NCBI RefSeq assembly: GCF_037975245.1
Contig: NC_092581.1
Location: 14,960,303-15,024,302 of the forward strand
From: Apostichopus japonicus
Lineage: Eukaryota > Echinodermata > Holothuroidea > Aspidochirotida > Stichopodidae
DNA: 64,000 nt
Direction of reading: 5' to 3'
Every line of letters starts with the position of its first letter. Position 1 is the first letter of the stretch. Under the pieces are notes generated by a model, which was not told the origin of the DNA, made no database searches, and worked only from the letters and a program-made list of their open reading frames with translations. The translations under genes were made by a program, and so were the position numbers. Positions 54,801 through 64,000 of the stretch are shown one piece after another.

Positions 54801-57800
54801 TATGAGAGATCTCATAATTAACTCTTAAGAATTTTAATCAAACCATGACAAGCGTGGTTCTCTCATTGGATCACTTGATTCTCTAACATATGCATGCAGA
54901 AGCCACTTATATTTTAGGCCACAATCTCTCTTTTTTTTTTTTTCTATGTTCACTCATCCTTTCAGATCGGATCACCCGCAAGGATCATTGAATCTTGGAA
55001 CAGAAGTTAACATTATTTATAAAGCCAGAAAATAAGTCTTCAGTGAGTTACCGGAGCGACACGACCAAATTTACTGTTCGGACAAGGTGTTTATATCAAA
55101 TATAGACTTGCATTGTAAATAAAATGGCCCCAAATAGGTTAACTGATTAAATTAGTATAGTCCCCAACATATCTACCTACATATCTCTCCCATAGTGTAT
55201 TGTTATTTTGCCATATATATATATTAAAAAAAAAATTGGGGGGGGGGGGAGACAACCGAATTTGCTCTTGGGACAACCAACGGATAAGGCCAGCTGGTCC
55301 GATGGACATCCAAACATAATCCTTAGAGATTTTGCCACGTACTGTGATTTGATTCCAGGGAGAAAAGGGAAAAGAATTCTGTTTCCTGAATGTGAATGTG
55401 TTTTTACCTGTTCATCAGATCATCTAAAGGCCGTGGCAAGTCTCTTATTTTGATTGGTCTCTTTCCTGTCCATAGAGAGAAAAGAAAAAAACATTGAAAT
55501 AAGAACAGCTGCGTATTAAATTTAGCATGTATGTGGAGTGTCTTGGAGTGTAAGCTCAGTGGTTAACACTGGTGCCTTTCAATCATAAGTTCCCCGGTTC
55601 GAGTCACTGTAAGATTAATGTATGTCGTCCATTTACAGAGTTGTTGACAATTAACAATTCATAATCATGGACATTAAATATGAATGTAAGAGACTGACTT
55701 CTGTCAGCTTGCGGCTTTGATAAGCCAATGAGGCTTCTTCGCAAGTTCCTGCTTGCAGGAGGATCTACAGTAATATACGTACATGTTTGTGTACATTTTA
55801 CTCAAAGGATTTCCTGTTGTGTTTGTCATAGTGAGGGAAATTCTTCTTGTTGTCATTGTTGTTGGCTATTTCCTCTCTGAGCAAAGGGACCAAACACACA
55901 ATGATCATGATACATTAGAATATGTATGGAATGAAAGGGAATGATGAAAACACTGCTTCTTTGGGGTTTTCTTCTTCATCTTCCTGTCTTCATCTAATTT
56001 CTTTTAAAGGAGGAGGAGGAGGAGGAGGAGGAGGAGGAGGAGGAGGAGGAGGAGGAGGAGGAGGAGGAGGAGGAGGAGGAGGCAGAGAGGGGGAGTGGTG
56101 CCTCAACTTTAACACATTTCTCTGGCTTTTTGTGTCAAGTTCTGCTTTTACATTGATTGATATTAAAGTGTTGCTGTCACATTTCGCCTGACGTGACTAA
56201 ATTTGACCAGTATTTTAAGGAATCACAAAACAGAGAGTAAGGTTGATGCAGGGAACTGATGGAACACCAGTAATGCCATTAAAGATGACCATGGGCCCCT
56301 ATGATATCATGCCTGTGGCTAATATGGCCAGAAAGGATGACCATGGTCACCTCTGATACCATTTGGAATTAAATTATGGCCAGTAAAATGACAATGGTCA
56401 CCCATGATATGAAGTATATATCCAATTTTGGTCAGTAGAGATGATTAATATGGAAAATAAGGTTAACCATGGTCCCCTGTGATAAAATGCCAGTGCTAAA
56501 TATGGCCAATAAGGTTGACCATGGTCCCCTGTGATATAATGCCAGTGGTCAATATGGCCCGTAAGTTTGACCATGGTCCCCTGTGATATAATGCCAGTGG
56601 TTAATATGGCCAGTAAGGTTGACCATGGTCACCTATGATATCATGCCAGTGGTCAATATGGCCAGTAAGTTTGACCATGGTCCCCTGTGATATAATGCCA
56701 GTGGTCAATATGGCCAGTAAGGTTCAACATGGTCACCTATGATATCATGGTCCCCTGTGATATCATGCCAGTGGTCAATATGGCCAGTAAGGTTAACCAT
56801 GGTCCCCTGTGATATCATGCCAGTGGTCAATATGACCAGTAAGGTTAACCATGGTCCCCTATAATATCATGCCAGTGGTCAATATGACCAGTGAGGTTAA
56901 CCATGGTCCCCTATGATATCATGGTCCCCTGTGATATCATGCCAGTGGTCAATATGGCCAGTAAGGTTAACAATGGTCACCTATGATATCATGCCAGTGG
57001 TCAATATGACCAGAAAGGTTGACCATGGTCCCCTGTGATACCATGCCAGTGGTAAATATGGCGAATAAGGTTGACCATGGTCCCCTATCACATGTAATAG
57101 AATTATGGACTGTAATAATGAACACGGTCCTCCAACACATCAGAAATCAAGGTGCAGCGATAAAAACGGTCTTCTACGACATAAAAGAAACCACAGTATG
57201 GCCATGTAGTAAGGATGACCATGGTCTTCCAGAATACCTGAATGGCTTAAAATAATCACTATACAGTAGTAATGATGAAGATGGTCTCACAAGATTGCTG
57301 TAAGTGTGGATTAAGAACTTGAGCCTTTTTTCTACGGTTTAGCCCCAATCTTACCTTCATGTATAGCCCACATTATAGTGAAAGCTGATCCTTCGATGTT
57401 GTCGAAAGGTCGTTTCCTGGAGAGAACTTCCCACAGTATGATGCCCCAGCTGAAGATGTCACACTTTTCGTTGTACTGGCGACCTGTGTAGAAACCATTG
57501 CAGAGGGTGTATACATATATTTTTAAGGGTGAGGAGTGATACACATATCCAGCCTATACAGGCCATATTTCAGCTTGGATCAGCTTGGCACCGTGCTAAC
57601 ACAGGTGCAGTGTGGGAGAAGCAGAATGTAAAAGTAATAGTAGGAGTAGTAAGTAGTAGTATTAGTAGCAGTAATAGTTGTAGTATAGTAGTAGTAGTAG
57701 CAGTAGTACTGTAGTAATAGTTGTAGTAGCAGTAGTAGTAATAGTTGTAGTATAGTAGTAGTAGTAATAGTTGTTGTATAGTAGTAGTAGTAGTAGTTTT

Positions 57801-60800
57801 AGTAGTAGTAGTAGTAGCAGTAGTAGTAATAGTTGTAGTAGCAGTAGTAGTAATAGTTGTAGTATAGTAGTAGTAGTTGCAGTAGCAGTAGTAGAAATAG
57901 TTGCAGTATAGTAGTAGTAGTAATAGTTGTAGTATAGTAGTAGTAGTAGTAGTAGTAGTAGCAGTAGCCGTACTGTAGTCGTTTTTTCAGTGAAATAATG
58001 TTGTTAAATTATACAGTGATATTTCCTTAGAAGCAGCTGCATGTACATAATTACATGAGTTCACAACCATTTATTTAACTTTCAAATTTCGTATTTGGAG
58101 GTAAAATTTATGACGATCTAATTCCAAATCCAAATCCTGAATTTTATCATTTTATTAATATTACAATTTGTGGTCATAATTCCAAGCGGTATCATGCATT
58201 CCACTATAAACACACACAAACTGATGAATAATCTCATATATGAAGCCTACACCATATCTGTCACCTTTGACATGTTCCCTTCAATCACATGATCATGCCG
58301 AGTGTATTGTACTTCTTATCCACAGAAATTGGCCTTACATGACATCAGTTTGTGCAACTTTATAATGGAAATCCATCATATGACTTGAACCATACCGTAT
58401 TGCCCACCCTTTCCAGCCCCAGCAAATTCCCCCGTTCAATCCTTCACAATGTCAGAATTTAACTTAAACAATCACAAAAAGTTAACACAAGACAGAAAAG
58501 AATTTGCAACAATTGATGGCAATTCCAAGCTTAGTTAACACTGTAGTCAAACAAAAGCCTGTACATATTACTATATGTTTGAATTCAATGCAATCTCAGT
58601 TCCCTATGTGAACAAGAATGAGGAAATACCCTCATTGGCCAATTGGGGAATCCCCTCCACTTCTAATGTTGCATGTTTTTGTCCCTTCTGTTACTGCTAC
58701 TTGTTATTTAGCCTTTGAAGAAGATCCTGCTAGGATCGAAACGTCAGGCCAACTTACTTTTAAACATACTTCTACACACAGTTCTGGTTGTTTTTTTTGA
58801 CTTGGTGACACCAATTTTCACATTTATGGTGACCCTTCAGTGGTGGATTTTGTGGCTGGGGGAGGAGGGGGGGGACTGGTGGGATCTATGGGAAGGAGGT
58901 ATGCCCTTCCCCTTTGCGAAAGTTTTATATGATTATGGGTGCTTGGATGCAATAAGGTGTTAAAATTCACAACTTTTGAAGAACTTTATGTTCAAATTGA
59001 TGTTTTGCTTCTTGCCCCACGAATATCAGCAATTTTCCCCAAATTTGTTGGTGAGTCACCAATTGTGACCCTCCTTATTATTTAGTGGTGATCCTTAAAA
59101 GGGTTGAGTTCTCCATGTTGAATACCAGGGCTATACTGTATAGCATATATATTTAGATCAATGTGCCAGTAGCTCTACCTAAATGCATGTTACATACTTG
59201 TATGTATATATCAGCATAGTGTGAATGTCACTGAAATGTAGCTAGTATCAATTTTCAATAATTATAATTGTTCAACCAAATTTCCTAGATCTCCAAAAAT
59301 GCTCTAAAAAGATGTCAACACTAAATTTACTGCAAAGTTTACTCTTGTAACCTGAGGTCAATGAAAACAGACTGAACCGCTACAAATAAAGTTATTATGT
59401 TCTTTTGCTTTGCTCGAATGGTGAATATCCCTTTACAGCTTTAGACAGTTAATCTTTGTTGACTAAGTACACCGTTGCTAACCGAATGTTGGAAAAAAAA
59501 ATTACGTCACATGAGGTAATGGAATGCACTGCATATTATGAACAGTAAATATTGTCTATGTTGCAAATATTGTGGGAAGATAAAACAGATACTATACGAC
59601 ACAATAGTTGAGTCATGGTTGCTATTTCCTCGTACTTAACAGTACTGTCAAGCAACAGAGCTTTCATTTTAAATTATAAAATGATCACCACTATAGTAGA
59701 AGAGAAAGATAGGAGGAAGTGGTGGAAGGGGGAGAATAAACAAACGTATCTATAAATACTACATCTGTCGCTGAAATCAGCATTTAGGCAAGGATAAACT
59801 GCAAAAAAAAACTGATGAAACAAATATTTCACCAAACTGAATTTAATTGCATTTTATTAAACTGTGACAAGACACGATTTAACATGAAAGGTCATTTGGA
59901 GTAATTTGGTCCACAATTTTTTAGCGAGCTAAAATTTTGCATAGGTTTTCAAAACTGTTAGAAGGTATGTTTGACCCTCCAGAATACATTTGACGTTTCG
60001 GAGAGTAAAATAACGTCTCGGTTAAAAATGATACGGTGTTTGAAAATTACCTTCAAATACTTCTGGAGCCATCCAAGCAGCACTTCCTTTATTGTTGGTC
60101 ATGTAAGTCTGAGCGTCACAAGCAGTTCCAAAGTCACAAATCTTTAACTTTATGCCTCCTTCCATGAGGAGAAGACTAAATTACAACAAAAACAAGAAAG
60201 AAGGAAAAAAGAATATTACTTGAAAATAAATGAACAGAAAGCCACTAAATTAGTAAAAAATATAGAGCTCTATCGGTACCAACCAGGAGAATAATAATTT
60301 CAAGCATTAACTTTAAGCACTTTTGTCATGCCCTTTTTTTTTTTCTTTTTCTTCTTCTTCGTCAAAGGCACTTCATGAATAAACAAAAGTCACATACGAC
60401 TGGAACCATTTACCTCAATGTAATGTAAATTAGATTTTTTTTAAAAACAATTATCTTGCTATATTTGACACCCCTTACTTAATCAGTGTTCATGTACTTA
60501 GTCGCTAAATTGTGAAGTGGTTAAAATTCCATGGCAGAGGGGAAAATGGAAAATTATGTAAAAGTTTAAACCCTTAAATTTACAAATAATAATATTATTA
60601 CACATGTATAAAATACTGTGAAAACAGTCTATATTGATCAGCATACAATCCCAGACCTACAGTGTAACATACTGACATCCCCACAAGCTAGGTTTCCTTT
60701 GATGATGAACATTGTTAATTGGTTTACTGGTACCTAACTAAAACTTTAACTTTAATTAAAACAGACTATGCAGACTTTGCAGACTATGCTCACATGTTTC

Positions 60801-62819
60801 ATGTATGCAATGTCATTTTTAAGTGTTTCGCTTGAAATGATGTTGTAGTGTAAGTCACAAATTATCAGGGACTTGAACCTCCATGTTGTTGTCTGTGATA
60901 ATAGCAGACCAGTTATAAGGTGTCACCGAATAATTAAATACATGAAGGACTGCCAGCTACTTCCTTCATACACAGCTACAGCTCCACCGTTTGAGTTAAT
61001 AATTAGTATTAAAGTTACCCATGATGCATCATGACCAGATGCTAATGACTTTCCTGCTTTGATTTTTTTTTTTTTTTTTTTTTTTAAAGTTTATCTGATT
61101 TTAATGCAGGAATTTTAGTGAACATTAATGGTTTAATACTCACTTGGCTGGTTTCAGATCTCTGTGGATCAACGGTTTCGGTGTCTGTCTGTGAAGGTAG
61201 GCTACCCCTTTAGCACACTGTAGGGCCCAACTCAGGGCATGGGCTAGTGTGTAAACTGGCTGTGGTGGCTTGCCATGCAATACACTAAACAAAGAACCCC
61301 CTTCAGCAAATTCCATGACAAGGCACACTGGATCTGCTTTGGTGCAAGCACCATAGAGTTTCACTATGTTTGGGTGACTGACACGGGCCAACTGAACTAC
61401 CTGTACCAAGGAGGAATGAAATATTGTAACAAGACTTTAGGTGGTATTACTATCTTACTCCCTGTACAGTATGACTATGTTATAAGTGTGTCTACTATTG
61501 CCTGTATGCAGCAAGTTATAGACTTTAATATATACAAGGCGGAGTGTATAGCCTAGTGGTTAACGCCGGCGTCTCCCAGTCATGAGATCCCCGGTTCGAT
61601 TCCCCGCCGACAGCAATGTGTGTCGTCTGGCAAGGGTGTTGTTCAATAACAACTTCCCGACATGGACGTTAAATGGATGTGTGCCGAGAGATTGGCTTCG
61701 GTCAGCTTGCGAGTCTACAAGCCTCCATGGCTTCTTTCGCGAGTTCCTGCTTGCGGGAAGATCACATATACATACATACATACATATATACACAACTTTG
61801 GAGGAAGGGATCGGGGAATGGGAAAGATGGTGTACAGTAGGTGGTGTGGGTGGTGTGGGTAGTGCGGGTGTTGAGGAAGGGAAGTAGGGTTGTGCTGAGG
61901 GGGTTACGATCATTACACTAAACTGAGCTGAGCTGAACTACAGTAAGTGAAGTTTATCAATTGAACACACTAAAATCTCTATGCTAAGGCACATTTGCTT
62001 TACTGTTATTTCGCTTCAACACAAGTGAAATCTTTAGATGAGACCTAAATCCATACAAACTTCTGGAAGAATAAAAAAAAAAGGTTTGGCAATGAAACTA
62101 AACTGGCTCAATAGGTGCACAGCACTAGAACATTCCCTTGGTTTTGTTTGTTACAGTAGGTAGATTGGGGTGCATGAAAAGTGGAGGCAGGTAAGCGAGC
62201 CGCGAACTAAACGCATGAAAAGTTAGAGTAGTGGAGATACATATGGAAGTTGTACGATACTTGGCATATATCTTTAAAGTGTGTCTCAACCAGGCCTGAG
62301 TGGTACAGTTTATCTTTGCAACTGTCATATCTCCAGTCCCATAGAATATAGATCTAATTGATGGTAGTATAAATGCAAACAGGCCTAGACAGTCTGTTCC
62401 AAATACCCATATGACTGTAAACTTCGTTGAAAACCGTTCCCATTCCCTCCCATCCCGCCCCCTTAATAACTACCTACAGTAAAAGGTACAGTACAACTAT
62501 TGGTAGGCATTAAATATGCTCAACTTTTTCTTTATTCTTCTTCATTCACTCACTTTACACTGTACATAGAATATATATAATGCACATGGCTTAAAGCACT
62601 AGTTTCATTAATTTTGTAGAATTTTTAAATGGGCATCATCCACGGATACTGACTGTGTATTTCTCATTTCCTCAAAATTGCAATTCAAAACAAGCGGATT
62701 AAACTTACCTCAACTCTAAAGGCTTTTTTCTCATCCTCCGTTTCTATAAGTTTTATTGCAACATCCTTCTTTTGCCATTTTCCTTTGCTTACTACACCAA
62801 AGGAACCTTTTCCAATGAC
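39759..62819 (-). CDS. MAP3K7: TAK1 / MAP3K7 Ser/Thr kinase gene, 14 coding exons seen, 5' end off or near the window edge
   Basis: TAK1 is a cytosolic MAP kinase kinase kinase. It acts with TAB1 and TAB2/3 downstream of TGF-beta, IL-1/Toll and TNF receptors, and phosphorylates MKKs and IKK. The 14 exons, listed separately, all have GT..AG borders and matching phases. Together they give 634 codons from [10 protein letters not shown] to the stop, versus about 566 in human for the same span. The kinase domain is intact: glycine loop, VAIK lysine, HRDLKP, DFG, activation-loop Thr/Ser and APE. The closest match I know is TAK1 rather than MLK or RAF kinases, from the phrases [22 protein letters not shown] and [18 protein letters not shown]. 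The extra length is mainly in the long disordered exon at 46902-47375. No disabling mutation is seen. The 3' UTR and polyA site were not resolved. Confidence 0.95.
40826..41022. repeat. (CTGA)n/(CTCA)n microsatellite in the last MAP3K7 intron
   Basis: About 195 bp of GACT/CACT tetramers with point changes. It lies inside the intron 39858-41167. Confidence 0.95.
41168..41261 (-). CDS. MAP3K7: MAP3K7 coiled-coil exon
   Basis: 94 bp, entered in phase 2 and left in phase 0 (donor GTAGGT). Encodes [20 protein letters not shown] and [11 protein letters not shown], lining up with the human C-terminal region containing EKDQQNTSRLVQEHKKL. Confidence 0.88.
42254..42309 (-). CDS. MAP3K7: MAP3K7 coiled-coil exon
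   Basis: 56 bp between acceptor CTGTACAG and donor GTGAGT. Encodes [19 protein letters not shown], very close to the human MAQEYMKVQTEIALLLQRK, which anchors the C-terminal reconstruction. Confidence 0.93.
42315..43998. other. MAP3K7 intron
   Basis: No exon or mobile element is recognised. A 20-bp unit CCCTCTAGTCCAGACCACTG is repeated two and a half times at 43221-43269. Confidence 0.6.
43999..44058 (-). CDS. MAP3K7: MAP3K7 exon before the coiled coil
   Basis: 60 bp, phase 0 at both ends, donor GTAAGT. Encodes [20 protein letters not shown], comparable to the human PLAPCPNSKESMAVFEQHC segment. Confidence 0.88.
44529..44581 (-). CDS. MAP3K7: MAP3K7 short exon
   Basis: 53 bp between acceptor TTTCTTGCAG and donor GTACGT. 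With the G from the previous exon it reads [18 protein letters not shown], matching the position of the human SIPMAYLTLDHQLQP. Its phase decides the donor of the exon before it. Confidence 0.85.
44582..46901. other. MAP3K7 intron
   Basis: 2.3 kb of AT-rich sequence with no recognised repeat. Phase 1 at both ends. Confidence 0.6.
46902..47375 (-). CDS. MAP3K7: MAP3K7 long linker exon
   Basis: 474 bp from acceptor TGCTTTTACAG to donor CTAG|GTTGGT, encoding [20 protein letters not shown] and on to IPINNKPL. The start matches the human KPKRGHRKTASFGN linker; the rest is rich in Ser, Pro, His, Gly and Arg, likely disordered, and not recognisable in human. The alternative donor five bases further (TTG|GTATTT) would create an immediate stop, so the first is right. 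An open frame continues 150 bp into the intron. This exon explains most of the extra length over vertebrate TAK1. Confidence 0.88.
47376..52030. other. Longest MAP3K7 intron (4.7 kb)
   Basis: AT-rich with short A or T homopolymers and an ATT microsatellite near 48664-48682. No recognised gene or element on either strand. Confidence 0.6.
52031..52160 (-). CDS. MAP3K7: MAP3K7 linker exon
   Basis: 130 bp after acceptor TTTTTAG, ending AAAA|GTGAGT in phase 1. Encodes [20 protein letters not shown] and [20 protein letters not shown], the latter comparable to the human GKRMSADMSEIEARI. The frame stays open for 131 codons past the donor, which would give a different C-terminus if the intron were kept. 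Confidence 0.85.
53228..53361 (-). CDS. MAP3K7: MAP3K7 linker exon after the kinase domain
   Basis: 134 bp from acceptor CTCTCTAG to donor GTAGGT. Encodes a Thr/Pro-rich stretch, [20 protein letters not shown], through [13 protein letters not shown]. It has little similarity to human beyond its position, but both phases fit its neighbours. Confidence 0.78.
53525..53760. mobile_element. 236-bp MITE with 32-bp terminal inverted repeats, in a MAP3K7 intron
   Basis: The left end ATGCGAGATGTAGAGTTACC and the inverted right end ATGCGAGATGAAGAGTTGCC agree over 32 bp apart from three changes. Inside, ATCTCGACAAAA (53563-53574) pairs with TTTTGTCGAGAT (53582-53593), and GGTATCTC pairs with GAGATACC further on. 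ACTTGACATCTC recurs, so the interior is partly duplicated. No clear target duplication, so the superfamily is unknown. Confidence 0.8.
54240..54430. repeat. ATTCATAA-type microsatellite
   Basis: Irregular repeats of AAATTCATA and AATTCATAAA in the intron between MAP3K7 exons 53228-53361 and 54541-54665. Confidence 0.9.
54541..54665 (-). CDS. MAP3K7: MAP3K7 kinase-domain end exon
   Basis: 125 bp from acceptor TTCGAACAG to donor GTATGT. Encodes [20 protein letters not shown], with the late kinase Arg motif (RPSM), and [16 protein letters not shown], matching the human PGADEPLQYPCQ. It closes the catalytic domain. Confidence 0.93.
55408..55465 (-). CDS. MAP3K7: MAP3K7 short kinase exon
   Basis: 58 bp from acceptor TGGACAG to donor GTAAAA. 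Encodes [19 protein letters not shown], matching the human GTRPPLIKNLPKPIESLMT. It is too short to be found as an open frame and was located by phase and similarity. Confidence 0.92.
55536..55790 (+). mobile_element. tRNA-derived SINE, copy 1
   Basis: The head has a pol III A-box-like TAAGCTCAGTGGTTAAC and B-box-like GGTTCGAGTC. The body shares CTGTCAGCTTGCGGCTTTGA, GAGGCTTCTTCGCAAGTTCC and TGCTTGCAGGAGGATC with the copy at 61540. It lies in a MAP3K7 intron, opposite to the gene. The B box is partly degraded, so it is the older copy. Confidence 0.8.
56009..56082. repeat. (GGA)n microsatellite
   Basis: About 25 uninterrupted GGA units in a MAP3K7 intron. Purine-only on the plus strand. Confidence 0.97.
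56285..57090. repeat. 52-bp minisatellite in a MAP3K7 intron, about 15 copies
   Basis: The unit contains GACCATGGTCCCCTGTGATA, TCATGCCAGTGGTCAATATG and GCCAGTAAGGTT. Copies vary by substitution. Two (near 56745 and 56918) contain an extra ATGATATCATGGTCCCC step that suggests slippage. Degenerate copies continue to about 57240. Confidence 0.93.
57355..57483 (-). CDS. MAP3K7: MAP3K7 kinase exon (alpha-F region)
   Basis: 129 bp from acceptor TTTCTACACAG to donor GTAAGA. Encodes [20 protein letters not shown] and [20 protein letters not shown], nearly identical to the human segment. It includes the conserved Asp of the alpha-F helix. Adjacent open frame on both sides is intron. Confidence 0.95.
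57638..57968. repeat. (GTA)n microsatellite with interruptions
   Basis: About 330 bp of TAG/GTA triplets broken by AATAGTTG and CAG steps, in the MAP3K7 intron upstream of the 57355 exon. Confidence 0.95.
58700..58805 (+). pseudogene. Possible retroelement 3'-end fragment
   Basis: GAAGAAGATCCTGCTAGGAT, followed by CGAAACGTCAGGCC, resembles a phrase often seen at the 3' end of reverse-transcriptase elements in invertebrates ([12 protein letters not shown] in one frame). No domain is present, so the family is uncertain. It lies in a MAP3K7 intron. Confidence 0.35.
58810..60050. other. MAP3K7 intron part, nothing recognised
   Basis: AT-rich intronic sequence with a G run near 58868. No exon or repeat seen. 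Confidence 0.5.
60051..60175 (-). CDS. MAP3K7: MAP3K7 activation-loop exon
   Basis: 125 bp from acceptor TTTAG to donor GTAATT. Encodes [20 protein letters not shown], with the DFG motif, then [20 protein letters not shown]. The Thr, Thr and Ser at the human Thr184, Thr187 and Ser192 positions, autophosphorylated in activation, are all kept, as is APE. Confidence 0.96.
61144..61400 (-). CDS. MAP3K7: MAP3K7 kinase exon (alpha-C to catalytic loop)
   Basis: 257 bp from acceptor TGGTACAG to donor GTGAGT. Encodes [20 protein letters not shown], the hinge [11 protein letters not shown] with the Met gatekeeper position, and the catalytic loop LIHRDLKPA. The exon ends two bases into the Asn codon of the DLKPAN motif, completed by the next exon. 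Confidence 0.97.
61540..61795 (+). mobile_element. tRNA-derived SINE, copy 2, well preserved
   Basis: The tRNA-like head has an A box TAGCCTAGTGGTTAACGCC and a B box GGTTCGATTCC. A body of about 150 bp follows with GGTCAGCTTGCGAGTCTACA and GAGTTCCTGCTTGCGGGAAG, ending in an ATAC-type tail (61767-61793). This is the layout of pol III SINEs. It sits in the intron between MAP3K7 exons 62709-62819 and 61144-61400, in antisense. Confidence 0.85.
61800..62700. other. MAP3K7 intron part, nothing recognised
   Basis: A GGTGTGGGT repeat lies near 61840-61870. No exon or mobile element seen. Confidence 0.5.
62709..62819 (-). CDS. MAP3K7: MAP3K7 glycine-loop exon
   Basis: 111 bp from acceptor TATCTAACAG to donor GTAAGT, phase 0 at both ends. 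Encodes [20 protein letters not shown], then [17 protein letters not shown]. It has the ATP-binding glycine loop, the VAIK lysine (human Lys63) and, as last codon, the alpha-C Glu that pairs with it. Confidence 0.96.
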
Positions 62820-62824
62820 CTGTT

Positions 62825-63945
62825 AGATATGACAAAAACACCTATGTACCAGTTTACAGATCCCCATTCCATGAAAAGGGGGGGGTTGGAACAGGGACCT
62901 CCCCCCCCCATATTTCCTGTGGCTTACAAATGACTGAAACGTATGTACCTCATTTCACTCCTTTGAAGATCAATTGGTACAAAATTAGTTGAAAGCATAC
63001 TTCAAATTATGTCGCAAGAGGGAAAGTTTACAGAAGCATACTTCGGGGAGGTATTTTCTCATTGTGAAACAAATATATATAGATTTTTCAAGTGCTGAAT
63101 TGACCTAAATTTTAATGACTTAGAAACTGTTTTTAAATAGAGAGTACATGGTGAATTGTTGAGAAATTTTTCCCTTTTCTGCAAGCCAACATACCTACAA
63201 CACTGTCTCACCAAGATGTATACTCTTTTGTACAAAGGAACCATTGTAAGGGAACCTTCAAAACTGCTATACAAAATTTTTGAGTATATACTAAATTATT
63301 CCATGTATGTAATATCAAACAAACATACAGTAATATTGAAGTAGTACAGTAACTGCATGGTACCTTGGCAATGTTACAATACTACATTAGCTGGTGAGAG
63401 TCCTCACGGAACTAGATTTATGTTACTATGAACCCCTTTTGGCTTTACTTGTGCTATCCATGTAGATCAGATTGTATCAAATGAATGAAATCTAGGAATC
63501 CTGAACTTTTTGTACAACTCACAGAGATTCTAATATGATCAATGCAATGATATTAATATATAATTCATTATACTGAAAGAACAATAAAAGAAATTATGGC
63601 CCTATAGATAATAACTTTGTTTGTTCGTTTGTTGATTGCACTAGCATCGGCAAACACTACATTAGATTGAACTTACTGCATAGCATTATCAAATGCATTA
63701 TAAAGGAGGATGTAACTGAGTCTTATCATTTGATATAGATCTAGAATGTTCAATAGAATGAACACTATATTAAACTACAACCAAGTTAAAACTATATTTG
63801 TAAGCCTGAAAAGTTTTAACTTTAGGTTTAGAAATACTGAATGCTTCTAAGGAATGTTACAATATATACTTTTTAGAATTGACTGAGATAAATGATCAAT
63901 AAATGATCCAATGAGCGAGCCTTCGATGTGTAGCTGTGCATACAA
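62825..63945. other. MAP3K7 intron or upstream sequence, nothing recognised
   Basis: About 1.1 kb of AT-rich sequence with a G run near 62879. No exon or repeat seen. Confidence 0.5.
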
Positions 63946-63949
63946 GTAC

Positions 63950-64000
63950 CTCCCTGATGCGCTGTACAGTCTGACAACATAAAGAGTTCTGAGTCTGACA
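63950..64000 (-). CDS. MAP3K7: Candidate upstream MAP3K7 exon, cut by the window edge
   Basis: On the minus strand an open frame ending CQTVQRIREV-compatible (…TVQRIRE) meets a donor GTACTT in phase 0, as the 62709-62819 exon requires. The joined product would read [13 protein letters not shown], comparable in position to the human KEIEVEEVVGRGAFG. Only 51 bp is visible and the match outside the junction is weak. Confidence 0.4.

Noticed and set aside
55560-55620. tRNA gene (also at 61545-61615)
   Set aside because: The A and B boxes are followed by a shared non-tRNA body and a simple-repeat tail, so these are SINEs, not tRNA genes.

Overview
This is a stretch of an animal (metazoan) nuclear genome. 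It is AT-rich, with spliced genes separated by GT..AG introns, long repeat-filled introns, microsatellites, minisatellites, tRNA-derived SINEs, non-autonomous DNA transposons and a decayed DIRS-type retroelement. The gene content (alpha-tubulin, TAK1) only says animal. The many long G/C homopolymers and the DIRS/SINE/hAT mix suggest a marine invertebrate deuterostome such as an echinoderm, but that is a weak inference and no species can be named.

Layout. 1-9290 is gene-free: a nested pair of hAT-like elements (2428-4117, with 3325-3999 inside it), the DIRS remnant (about 5200-6560, minus strand) and a TA microsatellite. 9295-26278 is an alpha-tubulin gene on the plus strand. It has a probable TATA promoter, a first coding exon holding only the ATG (9355-9357), an apparent first intron of about 14.9 kb full of repeats, then two firm coding exons (24268-24487 and 24995-26130) and a polyA signal. 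The encoded tubulin lacks the usual Lys40 acetylation site and ends in Phe. 26279-39758 is intergenic, with TA palindromes, a second nested hAT pair (30777-31860 with 31144-31544 inside), a 53/55-bp minisatellite (33496-34920) and a 153-bp tandem repeat (38406-39500).

39759-62819, and probably on past 63950, is a TAK1 (MAP3K7) gene on the minus strand. I reconstructed fourteen coding exons from splice sites, and every junction phase agrees. They give 634 codons from the glycine loop to the stop, covering the kinase domain, a Ser/Thr/Pro/His-rich linker and the C-terminal coiled coil that in known TAK1 binds TAB2/TAB3. A likely upstream exon touches the window edge, so the N-terminus is missing. 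Its introns carry two SINE copies, a 236-bp MITE, a 52-bp minisatellite and several microsatellites.

The two genes are tail to tail and have no obvious joint role: one encodes a cytoskeletal subunit, the other a stress and innate-immune signalling kinase. The most unusual material is in the repeats. Two 28-31 bp palindromes look like transposon ends with nothing between them. Four transposons with different ends share one internal module. I found no operon-like or defence-like novel gene system.
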